From positions 434,001-498,000 of the forward strand of contig CAXXWF010000001.1 of NCBI GenBank assembly GCA_963665865.2: a stretch of 64,000 nt of DNA, in the 5' to 3' direction. Shown piece after piece: positions 53,286-62,301 of the stretch. Numbering within the stretch: position 1 is the stretch's first letter; the number at the start of each line of letters is the position of its first letter. The stretch is from PHAA01 sp963665865. Its GTDB lineage: Bacteria; Bacillota; Syntrophomonadia; Syntrophomonadales; Syntrophomonadaceae. The notes beneath the pieces are model-generated. The model saw only the letters and a program-made list of their open reading frames with translations, was not told the DNA's origin and did no database searches. The position numbers and the translations under genes are program-made.

Positions 53286-54170
53286 TTGATTGAGGATTTA
53301 AATATTAATAAGCTGTCCCGTAATGATCAATGCTGGTGCGGGAGTGGCAGGAAATATAAAAAGTGCCATATGGAACAGGATATGAGATTAGAGGAGATGG
53401 AATTGGACGGATACCCGGTTCCCTCAAGAACACTGATCAAGACCGAGGAGCAGATTGCCGGTATTCGGCAGGCCTGCCAGCTGAGTAAAGATATTCTGAA
53501 TCTGGTTGCAAGCAGGATAGCAGTCGGTATCACCACCAGTGCAATTGATCAATGGGTGCATGAGTATACAATACAACATGGTGCGATTCCAGCCACTTTA
53601 AACTTTGAAGGTTTTCCCCGCAGTGTCTGTACTTCTCTCAATAATGTCGTATGTCACGGAATACCGGATGATACCCGGCTGCAGGATGGAGACATTATCA
53701 ATGTAGATGTTACTTCTATTTTAAATGGATATTATGGTGATGTAAGCCGCATGTATCTAATAGGTGAGCCTTCTAAGGAAGCCCGAGACCTGGTGAGAGT
53801 TGCCCGAGAATGCTTGTATTTAGGTATTAAGCAGGTAAAACCTTTCAATCGCATTGGTGATATAGCCTATGCTATAGAACAGTATGCGAATAGCCATGGG
53901 TATTCGGTCGTTCAGGAATACGGCGGACATGGTGTGGGGCTTGACTTCCATGAGGAACCTTTCGTTCAGCATTATGGCGAACGGGACTGTGGAATGGTAC
54001 TGGTTCCGAATATGGTATTCACCATAGAACCCATGATCAATATCGGGGGGTATAAATGCACCAGACTGGCAGACGGTTGGACAACTGTTACCAGTGATGG
54101 CTCCCTTTCGGCTCAATGGGAGCATACAGTTCGAGTTACAGAAAAGGGCGTCGAGATCCTGTCCGAATAA
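53286..54170 (+). CDS. map: Methionine aminopeptidase with N-terminal SEC-C motif
   Basis: 294 residues from TTG. The first 35 residues hold a SEC-C zinc motif (CWCGSGRKYKKCH), used in relatives to dock on ribosomes. The enzyme core has the pita-bread fold with metal ligands Asp, Asp, His, Glu, Glu (NVDVT, GDVS, GHGVG, IEPM). It removes the starting Met from new proteins. AAGGTG precedes the start. Confidence 0.93.
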   Translation: MIEDLNINKLSRNDQCWCGSGRKYKKCHMEQDMRLEEMELDGYPVPSRTLIKTEEQIAGIRQACQLSKDILNLVASRIAVGITTSAIDQWVHEYTIQHGAIPATLNFEGFPRSVCTSLNNVVCHGIPDDTRLQDGDIINVDVTSILNGYYGDVSRMYLIGEPSKEARDLVRVARECLYLGIKQVKPFNRIGDIAYAIEQYANSHGYSVVQEYGGHGVGLDFHEEPFVQHYGERDCGMVLVPNMVFTIEPMINIGGYKCTRLADGWTTVTSDGSLSAQWEHTVRVTEKGVEILSE

Positions 54171-54198
54171 TCGGGGCTTGACATGATAATAGAGGTCA

Positions 54199-54369
54199 AT
54201 AGACGCGGATAACGCGGACCCTTCGGGCGCGGATATTCGCGGAATTATTTTTAGGACAGAAAAGTAGAGGAACAAGGGGACAGGTCCACTGTCCCACTAT
54301 GCAAATTCAGGAGTGGGACAGTGGACCTGTCCCCTTGTCCCTACGAGTGTCAGCGTTGTCTGCGTCTAT
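54199..54369. repeat. Inverted-end dispersed element, copy 2, with nested 27-bp perfect hairpin
   Basis: Ends ATAGACGCGG (54199-54208) and CTGCGTCTAT (54360-54369) match the element at 45807-45953. Inside, arms 54272-54298 and 54312-54338 are a perfect 27-base inverted repeat (acaaggggacaggtccactg...), a second, separate palindrome. No gene. The wider 54171-54471 gap contains nothing else. Confidence 0.82.
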
Positions 54370-54471
54370 CGTTTCCTTTTGTCTATTTTATTGAGAAAGT
54401 TGCGGGAAATTGCTACAATGTAGGGCAGGCAATATTAATTCTGATCAAATAATATTTTGGAGGGTTAAACC

Positions 54472-55539
54472 GTGCATAAGAAGTTATTTATCCCCGGGCC
54501 GGTTGAGGTCAGACCGGATGTACTAGCCCAAATGGCTCTTCCTATGATTGGACATCGCAGTAAGGATGCTTCGGCACTGCAGCATAGAATTAGCGATAAA
54601 ATCAAAAAACTTTTTTATACAGATGAAGCCATATTGCTCTCAACCTCTTCTGGCAGCGGTCTGATGGAAGGGGCGGTGCGTTCCTGTACCCTTAAAAAGG
54701 CAGCGGTTTTCTCGATCGGGGCATTTGGTAAGAGATGGTTCGAGATGGCCGAAAGCAACAATGTTTCGGCTGACCTGTTTGAGGTTGAATGGGGTACTGC
54801 CACCACTCCGGAACTGGTTAATAAGGTATTGTCAACCGGCCAATATGACTTGATAACTATAACCCATAATGAAACCTCTACCGGTCTGATGAATCCCGTG
54901 GAGGAGATAGCAAAGGTTGTTAAGAAATATCCAGATGTCGTTTACTGTCTGGATGCCGTAAGTTCTATGGCTGGAACCAAAATCGAGGTTGATAAACTGG
55001 GCGTTGATATTTGCATAACGTCCACTCAAAAAGCACTGGGACTACCACCGGGAATGGCTATATGCTCCTTTTCTCAAAAGGCCAAAAAAAGAGCTGAGAA
55101 GGTGACGAAGCGTGGTTATTACCTGGATTTATTAGCTTTATACGATTACATTGAGAAAAAGGATTACCAGTATCCTTCTACTCCGTCTCTTTCCCATATG
55201 TTTGCCTTGGATTACCAATTAGATAGGATTATGGAGGAGGGTTTGGATAATCGCTTTAACCGCCATGTTGAAATGGCTGAGTATGTTAGAGCCTGGGCTC
55301 GTCAAAAATTTGCCCTTTTTGCTGATGAGAGATATTTGTCCAATACCCTAACAACTATTACCAATACCCAGAGTATTGATGTAGCAGCATTGAATAAAGA
55401 ACTGGGGGTCAGGGGTTATCAGATTTCCAACGGTTATGGCAAGATGAAAGATAAGACATTCCGTATCGCCCATATGGCCGATTGTACCTTGGAGGAGATA
55501 AAGGATTTACTGAGCAACATTGATGACATACTGAAATAA
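54472..55539 (+). CDS. Class V aminotransferase (alanine-glyoxylate / serine-pyruvate type)
   Basis: 355 residues. KLFIPGPVEVRPDVL opens the family; the PLP-Lys is in ITSTQKALGLPPG near 190, and GHRSK, DAVSSMAGT and the C-terminal RIAHM arginine region fit. It transfers amino groups among serine, alanine and glyoxylate. GTG follows TTTTGGAGGG. A DUF1015 gene follows after the repeat, a pairing often found near serine synthesis genes, so a role in serine metabolism is an inference. Confidence 0.87.
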   Translation: MHKKLFIPGPVEVRPDVLAQMALPMIGHRSKDASALQHRISDKIKKLFYTDEAILLSTSSGSGLMEGAVRSCTLKKAAVFSIGAFGKRWFEMAESNNVSADLFEVEWGTATTPELVNKVLSTGQYDLITITHNETSTGLMNPVEEIAKVVKKYPDVVYCLDAVSSMAGTKIEVDKLGVDICITSTQKALGLPPGMAICSFSQKAKKRAEKVTKRGYYLDLLALYDYIEKKDYQYPSTPSLSHMFALDYQLDRIMEEGLDNRFNRHVEMAEYVRAWARQKFALFADERYLSNTLTTITNTQSIDVAALNKELGVRGYQISNGYGKMKDKTFRIAHMADCTLEEIKDLLSNIDDILK

Positions 55540-55588
55540 TTAAACTTTGGAATTTAATGGATAATGTGATGTAAAAAGGGGATCGGTT

Positions 55589-55672
55589 TGATGTCATCCT
55601 GAGCATCCGCGAAGGATCTTTCCCCTCAGCTTGGGGTGACACAGGAGAACCGTCCCCTTGTGTCTCCGGGTC
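55589..55672. repeat. Dispersed palindromic repeat, copy 3 (gtcatcctgag family)
   Basis: gatgtcatcctgagcatccg and cgaaggatctt followed by ggggtgacac, then gaaccgtccccttgtgtc. It lies between the aminotransferase and DUF1015 genes. Confidence 0.7.
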
Positions 55673-55703
55673 AGCCCCGATATATTATTAGGAGGAATAT
55701 ACA

Positions 55704-56948
55704 ATGGCAGTGATAAGGGCTTTTCGAGCGGTTCGGCCGGTACCAGAACTGGCAAGTAAGGTGGCGGCTCTACCCTACGATGTAATGAGCAGTGAAGAAG
55801 CTAGGAGCATGGTAGAGGGCAACCCCCATTCTTTTTTGCATGTAGACAAGGCGGAGATAGATTTAGAGCGGAGCATTGATTTATACGACCAGAGGGTTTA
55901 TGAAAAAGCCCGGGATAACCTGCAGGGCATGATAGAAAATGGGGCTTTGCGTGAAGATGAACAGCCCCGTCTCTACATTTACCGACAGGTTATGGGGGAA
56001 AGAGCCCAAACTGGGATTGTAGCCTGCGCTTCTATAGACGACTACCTGAATAACATTATAAAAAAACATGAACTTACCAGAGCCGACAAAGAGTTGGATC
56101 GTACCAAGCATGTGGACTATTGTGATGCCAATACGGGCCCCATATTCCTTACCTACCCGGCCGTTCCGGAGGTCAATGGAATCATAACTAATTGGATTAC
56201 CCGAGAACCAGTATATGATATTAAAGCTGAAGATGGCATTAGACACATTGTGTGGATAATAGATGAGGTAGAAACAATTAAACAGCTGGTTGATCTATTT
56301 GCAAAGGTTAAATATCTGTATATCGCCGATGGACACCATCGGTCAGCTTCGGCTGTAAGGGTGGGACAGCAGCGGAGACAATCAAAGCCGGACTATAGTG
56401 GGGAAGAAGAATTTAACTCCTTTCTGTCAGTAATATTTCCTGATCAAGACCTGTATATCATGGACTATAATCGGGTAGTTAAGGATCTGCATGGATTGTC
56501 TGCTGATGAATTCATAGGTAAGATAACGGAATTATTTGCAATAAAGAAACATGAAGGGAAAGATCCCTATAAACCGCGCAGTAGGCATCAGTTCGGCATG
56601 TACCTGGAAGGACAGTGGTATGAGCTGGAAGCCAAGCCAGGGAGCTTCGCTGCCGCTGACCCAGTAGCCAGGCTGGATGTTTCCATTCTGCAGAACAATA
56701 TTTTAAGACCTTTGCTAGGGATTGAGGATCCGCGCACGGACAAACGAATTGATTTTGTGGGTGGCATTCGGGGGCTGAAGGAATTGGAAAAAAGAGTGAA
56801 TGAAGGGATGCAGGTAGCTTTTTCGATGTATCCCACCACGATTCAAGACTTGATGGATATTGCTGATGCCGGTAAGGTGATGCCTCCTAAATCAACTTGG
56901 TTTGAACCCAAGCTAAGAAGCGGGTTGTTCATTCATAAATTGTCTTAA
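55704..56948 (+). CDS. DUF1015 family protein
   Basis: 414 residues with RPVPELASKVAALPYDVMSSEEAR at the N-terminus, DKELDRTKHVDY, and IADGHHRSASA near 212, all hallmarks of DUF1015. The family frequently sits next to serine-pathway genes in Clostridia; its function was not known to me for certain. AGGAGG precedes the ATG. Its last 36 bases overlap a minus-strand gene tail-to-tail. Confidence 0.9.
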   Translation: MAVIRAFRAVRPVPELASKVAALPYDVMSSEEARSMVEGNPHSFLHVDKAEIDLERSIDLYDQRVYEKARDNLQGMIENGALREDEQPRLYIYRQVMGERAQTGIVACASIDDYLNNIIKKHELTRADKELDRTKHVDYCDANTGPIFLTYPAVPEVNGIITNWITREPVYDIKAEDGIRHIVWIIDEVETIKQLVDLFAKVKYLYIADGHHRSASAVRVGQQRRQSKPDYSGEEEFNSFLSVIFPDQDLYIMDYNRVVKDLHGLSADEFIGKITELFAIKKHEGKDPYKPRSRHQFGMYLEGQWYELEAKPGSFAAADPVARLDVSILQNNILRPLLGIEDPRTDKRIDFVGGIRGLKELEKRVNEGMQVAFSMYPTTIQDLMDIADAGKVMPPKSTWFEPKLRSGLFIHKLS

Positions 56949-57167
56949 TTTCTGAAGAAACTGATTCTCATTTTGGTTTTTCATCATCTGCTCGGCCAGC
57001 ATTGTGTTTTGGATTTCCATAATCAGAACGTTGATACCGCTTTCGAGCGTATCAGCTTGGGTATGATATTGATTACAGCCCGGATTTTCAAGTAAGTTTA
57101 AGAAAGCGCGCTGCTGAGCGTTGCTTTTAATACTTACCAACCGATCAAGGATCTGCATGTAGTTCAT
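56913..57167 (-). CDS. Small helical protein of unknown function (84 aa)
   Basis: An all-helical, Gln/Asn-rich protein (MNYMQILDRLVSIKSNAQQRAFLNLL...) with no motif. GGAGGTACCTATA precedes the ATG. It is convergent with DUF1015. Low homology information is visible. Confidence 0.55.
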   Translation of the reverse strand: MNYMQILDRLVSIKSNAQQRAFLNLLENPGCNQYHTQADTLESGINVLIMEIQNTMLAEQMMKNQNENQFLQKLRQFMNEQPAS

Positions 57168-57233
57168 TATAGGTACCTCCAGTCTCTTATTAAAACGGCT
57201 GCACGTTTAGTTTATCGAGTTGCAAGAAAAATG

Positions 57234-57272
57234 AATCGGTGGGTGATGGTATGATACCATCACCCACCGATT
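57234..57272 (-). terminator. Strong hairpin terminator of the beta-oxidation operon
   Basis: Arms 57234-57252 and 57254-57272 are 19-base inverses, just after the acyl-CoA dehydrogenase stop; a T-rich tract follows on the minus strand. Confidence 0.85.
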
Positions 57273-57276
57273 ATAA

Positions 57277-58425
57277 TTATCTGAGACCTTTTAATAGGTT
57301 AGCCGCAACCACCATCCGTTGTACCTGACTGGTTCCTTCATAGATCTGCAGAATTTTGGCATCCCGCATATATTTCTCAACCGGATAATCTTTGGTATAT
57401 CCATAACCGCCGAATACCTGCACCATATCCGTGGTTACCCGCATAGCCATGTCACCGCAGTATCCTTTGGCTATGGATGATGCCTGGGAGAAGGGCTGAC
57501 CGCTCATCTTCAACCAGCAAGCCTTCTGATAGAGCAGGCGACCGGCCTCGATTTCCATACAAGCATCAGCCAACATAAATTGAACTGCTTGGAAGCTGGA
57601 AATCGGCTTGCCAAACTGAACTCTCATTTTCGAGTATTCAACCGCATGGTCATAGGCGCCCTGAGCACAGCCTACCGCCATAGCAGCAATCATGGGGCGG
57701 GAATAGTCGAGAGTCTTCATGCAGGTCATCCAACCAGTTCCTTCTTCACCTAGACGGTTCTCTGCAGGAACAAAGACATTGTCAAATACTACTTCGGCGG
57801 TATTAGATAGACGAATCCCCAGTTTGTTCTCAGTTTTTCCGACGGAAATTCCTTCACTTTCTCTATCTACCATGAAACAGCATATACCTTTAACCCCCAT
57901 TTTCTTGTCCAGGGTAGCAAAAACCGTATATTGGTTGGCAATGCCTCCATTGGTAATGAAGCACTTGGTTCCGTTGAGGATATAGCCACCTTCAACCTTT
58001 TTACAGGAGGTGGACATACCACCAACATCGGAACCTGCTCCTGGTTCAGTTAAACAGAAAGCTGCCAGTTTGCCGCCTTCCAGCATTTTAGTAAACCAGC
58101 GTTGTTTTTGATCCTCATTGGCGGCAATATGGATTGGATCTGTGGCCAGAAGTGTGCTAGCCACAACTCCAGTGGCTAAACCCAGGTCACCGCGGGACAG
58201 TTCTTCGGTAATTAGGGCCTGGCCCAAAAAGTCTATACCGGCTCCGCCATATTCAGCTGGAACACCGATGCAGTCAAGACCGGTCTCGTTTAATTTCTTA
58301 TAAATATCTTCCGGCCAGATATGTTTGTCATCATAATCTCCAACAACCGGCCACATTTCTGTTTCTGAAAACTTTCTAGCCATGTCCTTCATCATAATTT
58401 GTTCTTCGGTAAAGCTAAAATCCAT
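57277..58425 (-). CDS. Short-chain acyl-CoA dehydrogenase (butyryl-CoA dehydrogenase type)
   Basis: 382 residues. AFCLTEPGAGSDVGG near 128 and VFGGYGYTKDYPVE near 340 are the family signatures, and the catalytic Glu is in IYEGTSQVQR near 366, as in short-chain enzymes. It oxidises acyl-CoA to trans-2-enoyl-CoA, passing electrons to ETF. The ATG follows AGGAGGG. Last gene of the minus-strand operon crotonase-thiolase-CoA-transferase-dehydrogenase, matching butyrate oxidation (or synthesis in reverse). Confidence 0.93.
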   Translation of the reverse strand: MDFSFTEEQIMMKDMARKFSETEMWPVVGDYDDKHIWPEDIYKKLNETGLDCIGVPAEYGGAGIDFLGQALITEELSRGDLGLATGVVASTLLATDPIHIAANEDQKQRWFTKMLEGGKLAAFCLTEPGAGSDVGGMSTSCKKVEGGYILNGTKCFITNGGIANQYTVFATLDKKMGVKGICCFMVDRESEGISVGKTENKLGIRLSNTAEVVFDNVFVPAENRLGEEGTGWMTCMKTLDYSRPMIAAMAVGCAQGAYDHAVEYSKMRVQFGKPISSFQAVQFMLADACMEIEAGRLLYQKACWLKMSGQPFSQASSIAKGYCGDMAMRVTTDMVQVFGGYGYTKDYPVEKYMRDAKILQIYEGTSQVQRMVVAANLLKGLR

Positions 58426-58505
58426 GTTATCCCTCCTTGGTTTTAACAGATAATTTCCTTCATAATAATCACCACTAGGGTAGATTTATAAATAATCTAC
58501 CATCT

Positions 58506-59852
58506 CTAATCTCTAATTTTGTTGGTTGTAACCCAGATATTATTTTTCTGTGCCTCTTTGATCAATTCATCGCGCAGGTCAGGATGGGCTATACTAATAA
58601 GGGCTTCGGCTCTTTCCCAAGTGCTCATGCCCTTTAGCAGTACTATGCCATACTCGGTGACTACATAGGCATTGATGCTGCGGGGTACAGTCACAGTCGC
58701 TCCCGGGGTCAGGGTGGGCATGATCCGGGATTTTAAGTTGCCCTCTTTGTCTTTGAAGGTGGAGGTTAGGCAGATCAGTCCCTTGGCGTCTTTGGATTTG
58801 TAAGAGCCATAAATGAAATCCAGCTGGCCGCCGGTTCCAGAGATATGCCTTATTCCCGAGGATTCCGAGGCCACCTGACCATAGAGATCGACCTCGACTG
58901 CGTTATTGATACAGACCATATTGTCTTGCAGGCAGATGATGTCAGGATCATTGGTGTAATCCACCGGGTAACTGGCACAGACTGGGTTACTGTCCAGGAA
59001 ATCATAAAGTTTCTTGGTGCCCATGGCAAAGGTATAAACTAGTTTGCCTTTTTCATTTTGTTTGTGCAGCCCGGTTAGTTTTCCCGCGTTGTACATGTCC
59101 ACAAAAGAGTCTACCAGCATCTCGGTGTGGACCCCCAGGTCTTTCAGGTCGGATTGGGCGATCATGGCCCCCACCGCATTAGGCATGCCGCCTATCCCCA
59201 ACTGCAGGCAGTCACCGTCTTTGATCTGCTCCAAGATGATGCTGGCTATTTTTTTGTCGGTATCGGATATGGGCAGTTCGGGCAGGTTTATCAACGGTTT
59301 GTGGTCGCCCTCGACGAAATAGTCGATCTCGGACACATGCAAGGTCTCGCGCAAACCGCCCAAGCACCGGGGTACTGATTCATTAACTTCAGCGACGACT
59401 ATCTTCGAGGCATCGCAAAAAGCATGGGTGAATGAATTGGAGGTACCCAGGTTCACGAATCCGTGTTTATCCGGGGGGGTTACCTTGATAAGAGCTACGT
59501 CTGGCTTGACATAACCACGATAATAGTAATAGGGTACCTCATGATAGGTTATAGGGATATAGTTGCACAAGCCTTTGTCATGCAGCTTGCGGCTGGCGCC
59601 GCTGAAATGATAGTCATTATAAATGAAGTGTTTTCTTTCCGGATCATTTACTACCGTTTGGGGTGGAAAAGGACAAGTGGTGGTTCTTATGTTTACTCCC
59701 TCTAGTTCATCTGACCTTTTGGCCAAGGCCGCATCTAAAACATGGGAGTTCATCACGAATTCACCATAATTGACCAGATCGCCCGATTTGACCACCTTGA
59801 CTGCTTCGTCGGCTGTGACTAATTTGCTCTTATATTCTTCCATATAACTCAT
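58506..59852 (-). CDS. Acetyl-CoA hydrolase/transferase family CoA-transferase
   Basis: 448 residues from ATG (MSYMEEYKSK) after AAGGAGCG; a longer frame begins 14 codons earlier. GIGGMPNAVGAMI near 225 is a nucleotide/CoA-binding loop and the catalytic Glu is in NAVEVDLYGQVASES. It belongs to the 4-hydroxybutyrate / butyryl-CoA:acetate CoA-transferase group. In syntrophic beta-oxidation such enzymes activate butyrate with acetyl-CoA, which is inference here. Confidence 0.88.
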   Translation of the reverse strand: MSYMEEYKSKLVTADEAVKVVKSGDLVNYGEFVMNSHVLDAALAKRSDELEGVNIRTTTCPFPPQTVVNDPERKHFIYNDYHFSGASRKLHDKGLCNYIPITYHEVPYYYYRGYVKPDVALIKVTPPDKHGFVNLGTSNSFTHAFCDASKIVVAEVNESVPRCLGGLRETLHVSEIDYFVEGDHKPLINLPELPISDTDKKIASIILEQIKDGDCLQLGIGGMPNAVGAMIAQSDLKDLGVHTEMLVDSFVDMYNAGKLTGLHKQNEKGKLVYTFAMGTKKLYDFLDSNPVCASYPVDYTNDPDIICLQDNMVCINNAVEVDLYGQVASESSGIRHISGTGGQLDFIYGSYKSKDAKGLICLTSTFKDKEGNLKSRIMPTLTPGATVTVPRSINAYVVTEYGIVLLKGMSTWERAEALISIAHPDLRDELIKEAQKNNIWVTTNKIRD

Positions 59853-59903
59853 ATTTTTTCGCTCCTTTATTTTAAAAATACGGTGTGCTAGCAAAATTAT
59901 GGG

Positions 59904-61109
59904 TTAGATATCTCTGGTCCACAGGGACGCCATGGCTGATCCACCACCTACACATAAGGAAGCTCCACCCAAGGTCAAACCCAGGCGTTCCATTTCATAG
60001 TACATGGATACGATTATACGAAGAGCTGTGGCTCCTACCGGATGCCCCAGGCCAATTCCGGAACCATTGTGGTTTACCTTGGAAAGATCCATTTCGATAC
60101 CGAAGTCTTCTTTTAGCATTCTGCCTACTCCGAGGAATTGTGCGGCAAATGCTTCATTAATTTCCCAATACTCAACATCTTCATATTTGAGTCCGGCCAG
60201 TTTAAGAGCCTTTGGAATTGCTACTGCGGGACCAAGACCCATAACTTTTGCATCAACACCCTCAGCCACAATAGTGATCATCTTCAACAAGGGTTTAATT
60301 CCCAGTTCCGCAGCCTTTTCCTTGGACATTACTACAACTGCGGCAGCGGCGTCATTAATACCGGAAGCATTGGCAGCGGTTACCACCCCGCCTTTTTTAA
60401 AGGCCGGAGGCAATTTGGCCATTGATTCAACACTGGCGTCGGGAATCATATGTTCATCATTTTCGAATAGTTTCACACCCTTTTTGGACTTAAGCTCCAC
60501 CGGAACGATTTCCCGTTTAAATATTCCGTTTTGCATAGCGGCTGTGGCCTTTTGATGGCTGGCCAGCGCTAAGGTATCGCATTCCTCGCGGGTTATGCCA
60601 TACTTCTCCGCAACGTTTTCAGCTGTGAGGCCCATGTGACCGGGAACCAGCTTGTCAACCAAGCCATCATAGAGCATGGCATCTTCAAGACTACCCGGTC
60701 CCATGCGGTAGCCCATTCTAGCTTTGTCCAGCATATAAGGCGGATTGGTCATGCTTTCCGCACCTATTACCAGACCGATGTCGATTTTGCCCAGTGCAAT
60801 TTTATCGCAGATTATTTCCAGGGCTCTCATTCCAGACGCACAATTCTGATTAACATTACAGGCATTACTTCTAATTGGAAGTCCCAACGCCATAGCCACC
60901 TGCCGTGAAGGCAGCGATCCTTGAAAATGCGGGTAAATTTGACCGAGGACTAATTCATCAATCGAGTCGGCTGGGATTCCAGATCTTTTAATAGCCTCTG
61001 CGCCTGCGGTTATGGCCAGTTCTTTGACTCCAACGTCTTTCAGGGTTCCCATAAATCTGCCGATGGGGGTTCTACAAGCACTTACTATTACTACTTCTTT
61101 TGTTTCCAA
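59904..61109 (-). CDS. Acetyl-CoA C-acetyltransferase (thiolase)
   Basis: 401 residues. The acylated Cys is in VNQNCASGMRAL near 89, the His in GHPVGATALR near 357, and the base Cys in LCVGGGSAMA near 387. It cleaves acetoacetyl-CoA to two acetyl-CoA, or makes it. The ATG follows GAGGAGG. Between crotonase and CoA-transferase in the operon. Confidence 0.95.
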   Translation of the reverse strand: METKEVVIVSACRTPIGRFMGTLKDVGVKELAITAGAEAIKRSGIPADSIDELVLGQIYPHFQGSLPSRQVAMALGLPIRSNACNVNQNCASGMRALEIICDKIALGKIDIGLVIGAESMTNPPYMLDKARMGYRMGPGSLEDAMLYDGLVDKLVPGHMGLTAENVAEKYGITREECDTLALASHQKATAAMQNGIFKREIVPVELKSKKGVKLFENDEHMIPDASVESMAKLPPAFKKGGVVTAANASGINDAAAAVVVMSKEKAAELGIKPLLKMITIVAEGVDAKVMGLGPAVAIPKALKLAGLKYEDVEYWEINEAFAAQFLGVGRMLKEDFGIEMDLSKVNHNGSGIGLGHPVGATALRIIVSMYYEMERLGLTLGGASLCVGGGSAMASLWTRDI

Positions 61110-61136
61110 CTAACATTACCTCCTCATAAATTCAAT

Positions 61137-61919
61137 TTATTTGCATTTGAACTCGGCCTTCCGTTTCTCAACGAAAGCCGTCATACCTTCCTTCTGGTCT
61201 TCAGTAGAAAAGCATAGTCCAAACATATCAGCTTCAATGGCCATGGCGGTGTCGATATCCGCCTGCATACCACGATTTACCTGATTCTTGCTCAACCGAA
61301 CCGCGATAGGTGCCCTACTGGCTATTTTCTTGGCCAGTTTTTTGGCCTCGTCCATCAGCACTTCAGATGAATATACATGATTTACCAGGCCGATCCGGTA
61401 TGCTTCCTCGGCATTAATATTATTGGCGCTATAGATTAATTCTTTAGCCCTGCCCTCACCGATAAGTCTGGGTAAGCGCTGGGTTCCCCCGTAACCGGGA
61501 GTTATACCCAAACCTACCTCGGGTTGTCCAAACAAAGCCTTATCAGAAGCTAATCTTATGTCGCAGGCCATGGAGAGTTCACAACCGCCCCCTAGAGCAA
61601 AGCCATTCACAGCAGCAATAACTGGTTTGTCCATGGTTTCAATAAGCCTAAAAACCTCTTGTCCCAGAATAGCAAAGGCACGAGCTTCCATGGCCGGCAA
61701 ATTTTGCATAAAGGCTATATCGGCACCAGCCACAAACGCTTTATCACCTACCCCAGTTATTATCAAAACAATAACGTCGGGGTCAGCGGCAACTTCTAGC
61801 ACCGCATTCCTAATATCCAATAAGGTGTCAGCATTTAGGGCATTTAGAGCTTTAGGCCTGTTGACCGATAGTATGGCTATCTGGTCTTGCTTTTCTAGCA
61901 GCACATTTTCGTAAGCCAT
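61137..61919 (-). CDS. Enoyl-CoA hydratase (crotonase)
   Basis: 260 residues. The oxyanion-hole region AGADIAFMQ near 65, the first catalytic Glu in ALGGGCELSMACD near 113, and the second in GQPEVGLGITPGYGGTQR near 134 are all intact. It hydrates crotonyl-CoA to 3-hydroxybutyryl-CoA. GGAGGTTC precedes the ATG. First gene after the sigma-54 promoter. Confidence 0.94.
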   Translation of the reverse strand: MAYENVLLEKQDQIAILSVNRPKALNALNADTLLDIRNAVLEVAADPDVIVLIITGVGDKAFVAGADIAFMQNLPAMEARAFAILGQEVFRLIETMDKPVIAAVNGFALGGGCELSMACDIRLASDKALFGQPEVGLGITPGYGGTQRLPRLIGEGRAKELIYSANNINAEEAYRIGLVNHVYSSEVLMDEAKKLAKKIASRAPIAVRLSKNQVNRGMQADIDTAMAIEADMFGLCFSTEDQKEGMTAFVEKRKAEFKCK

Positions 61920-62066
61920 AATCTTTTCTTGAACCTCCTCCCACTTAATTAGTTGACTGTTTGAAAATTAGCATCACCCCCTTAGCATCGCATCGTCCTC
62001 TGGAAACGATATAACAATATATGTAAAAGGTTTATCATATAGCATTGGTTTCAATAATATTTCTTC

Positions 62067-62082
62067 GCAAATATCGTGCCAA
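62067..62082 (-). promoter_or_regulatory. Sigma-54 (-24/-12) promoter of the beta-oxidation operon
   Basis: On the minus strand the sequence is TTGGCAC-GATAT-TTGC, a near-perfect consensus with exact spacing. It lies about 150 bases upstream of the crotonase ATG. The sigma-54 activator at 62302 is encoded immediately upstream. Confidence 0.9.
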
Positions 62083-62111
62083 CTGCATTAATTTCGAGGG
62101 AATATGATGAA

Positions 62112-62149
62112 AAAGGCGGTATAGCCACTATTGTGGTTATACCGCCTTT
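62112..62149. terminator. Long hairpin between activator gene and beta-oxidation promoter
   Basis: aaaggcggtata (62112-62123) and its inverse (62138-62149) pair, extended inward by gccac/gtggt to a 17-base stem with one wobble. On the minus strand T residues follow. Beyond acting as terminator it could hold activator binding sites. Confidence 0.7.
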
Positions 62150-62191
62150 AAAAGCAACTTGATATAAATTTACAAAAATTTGCAAAATAAA

Positions 62192-62210
62192 GAGCCCCTT
62201 TGTAGGGCTC
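62192..62210 (-). terminator. Terminator of the activator gene
   Basis: GAGCCC pairs with GGGCTC, followed on the minus strand by TTTATTTT, about 90 bases after the activator stop. Confidence 0.7.
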
Positions 62211-62301
62211 ATCGCTGAAAGCCTAATGGAAATGCCTGCTTTGGCCTACTCCTAAAATAGGAGAAGATTATTGCAAAAACGGAGAAGATATAAGTGTTGG
62301 C

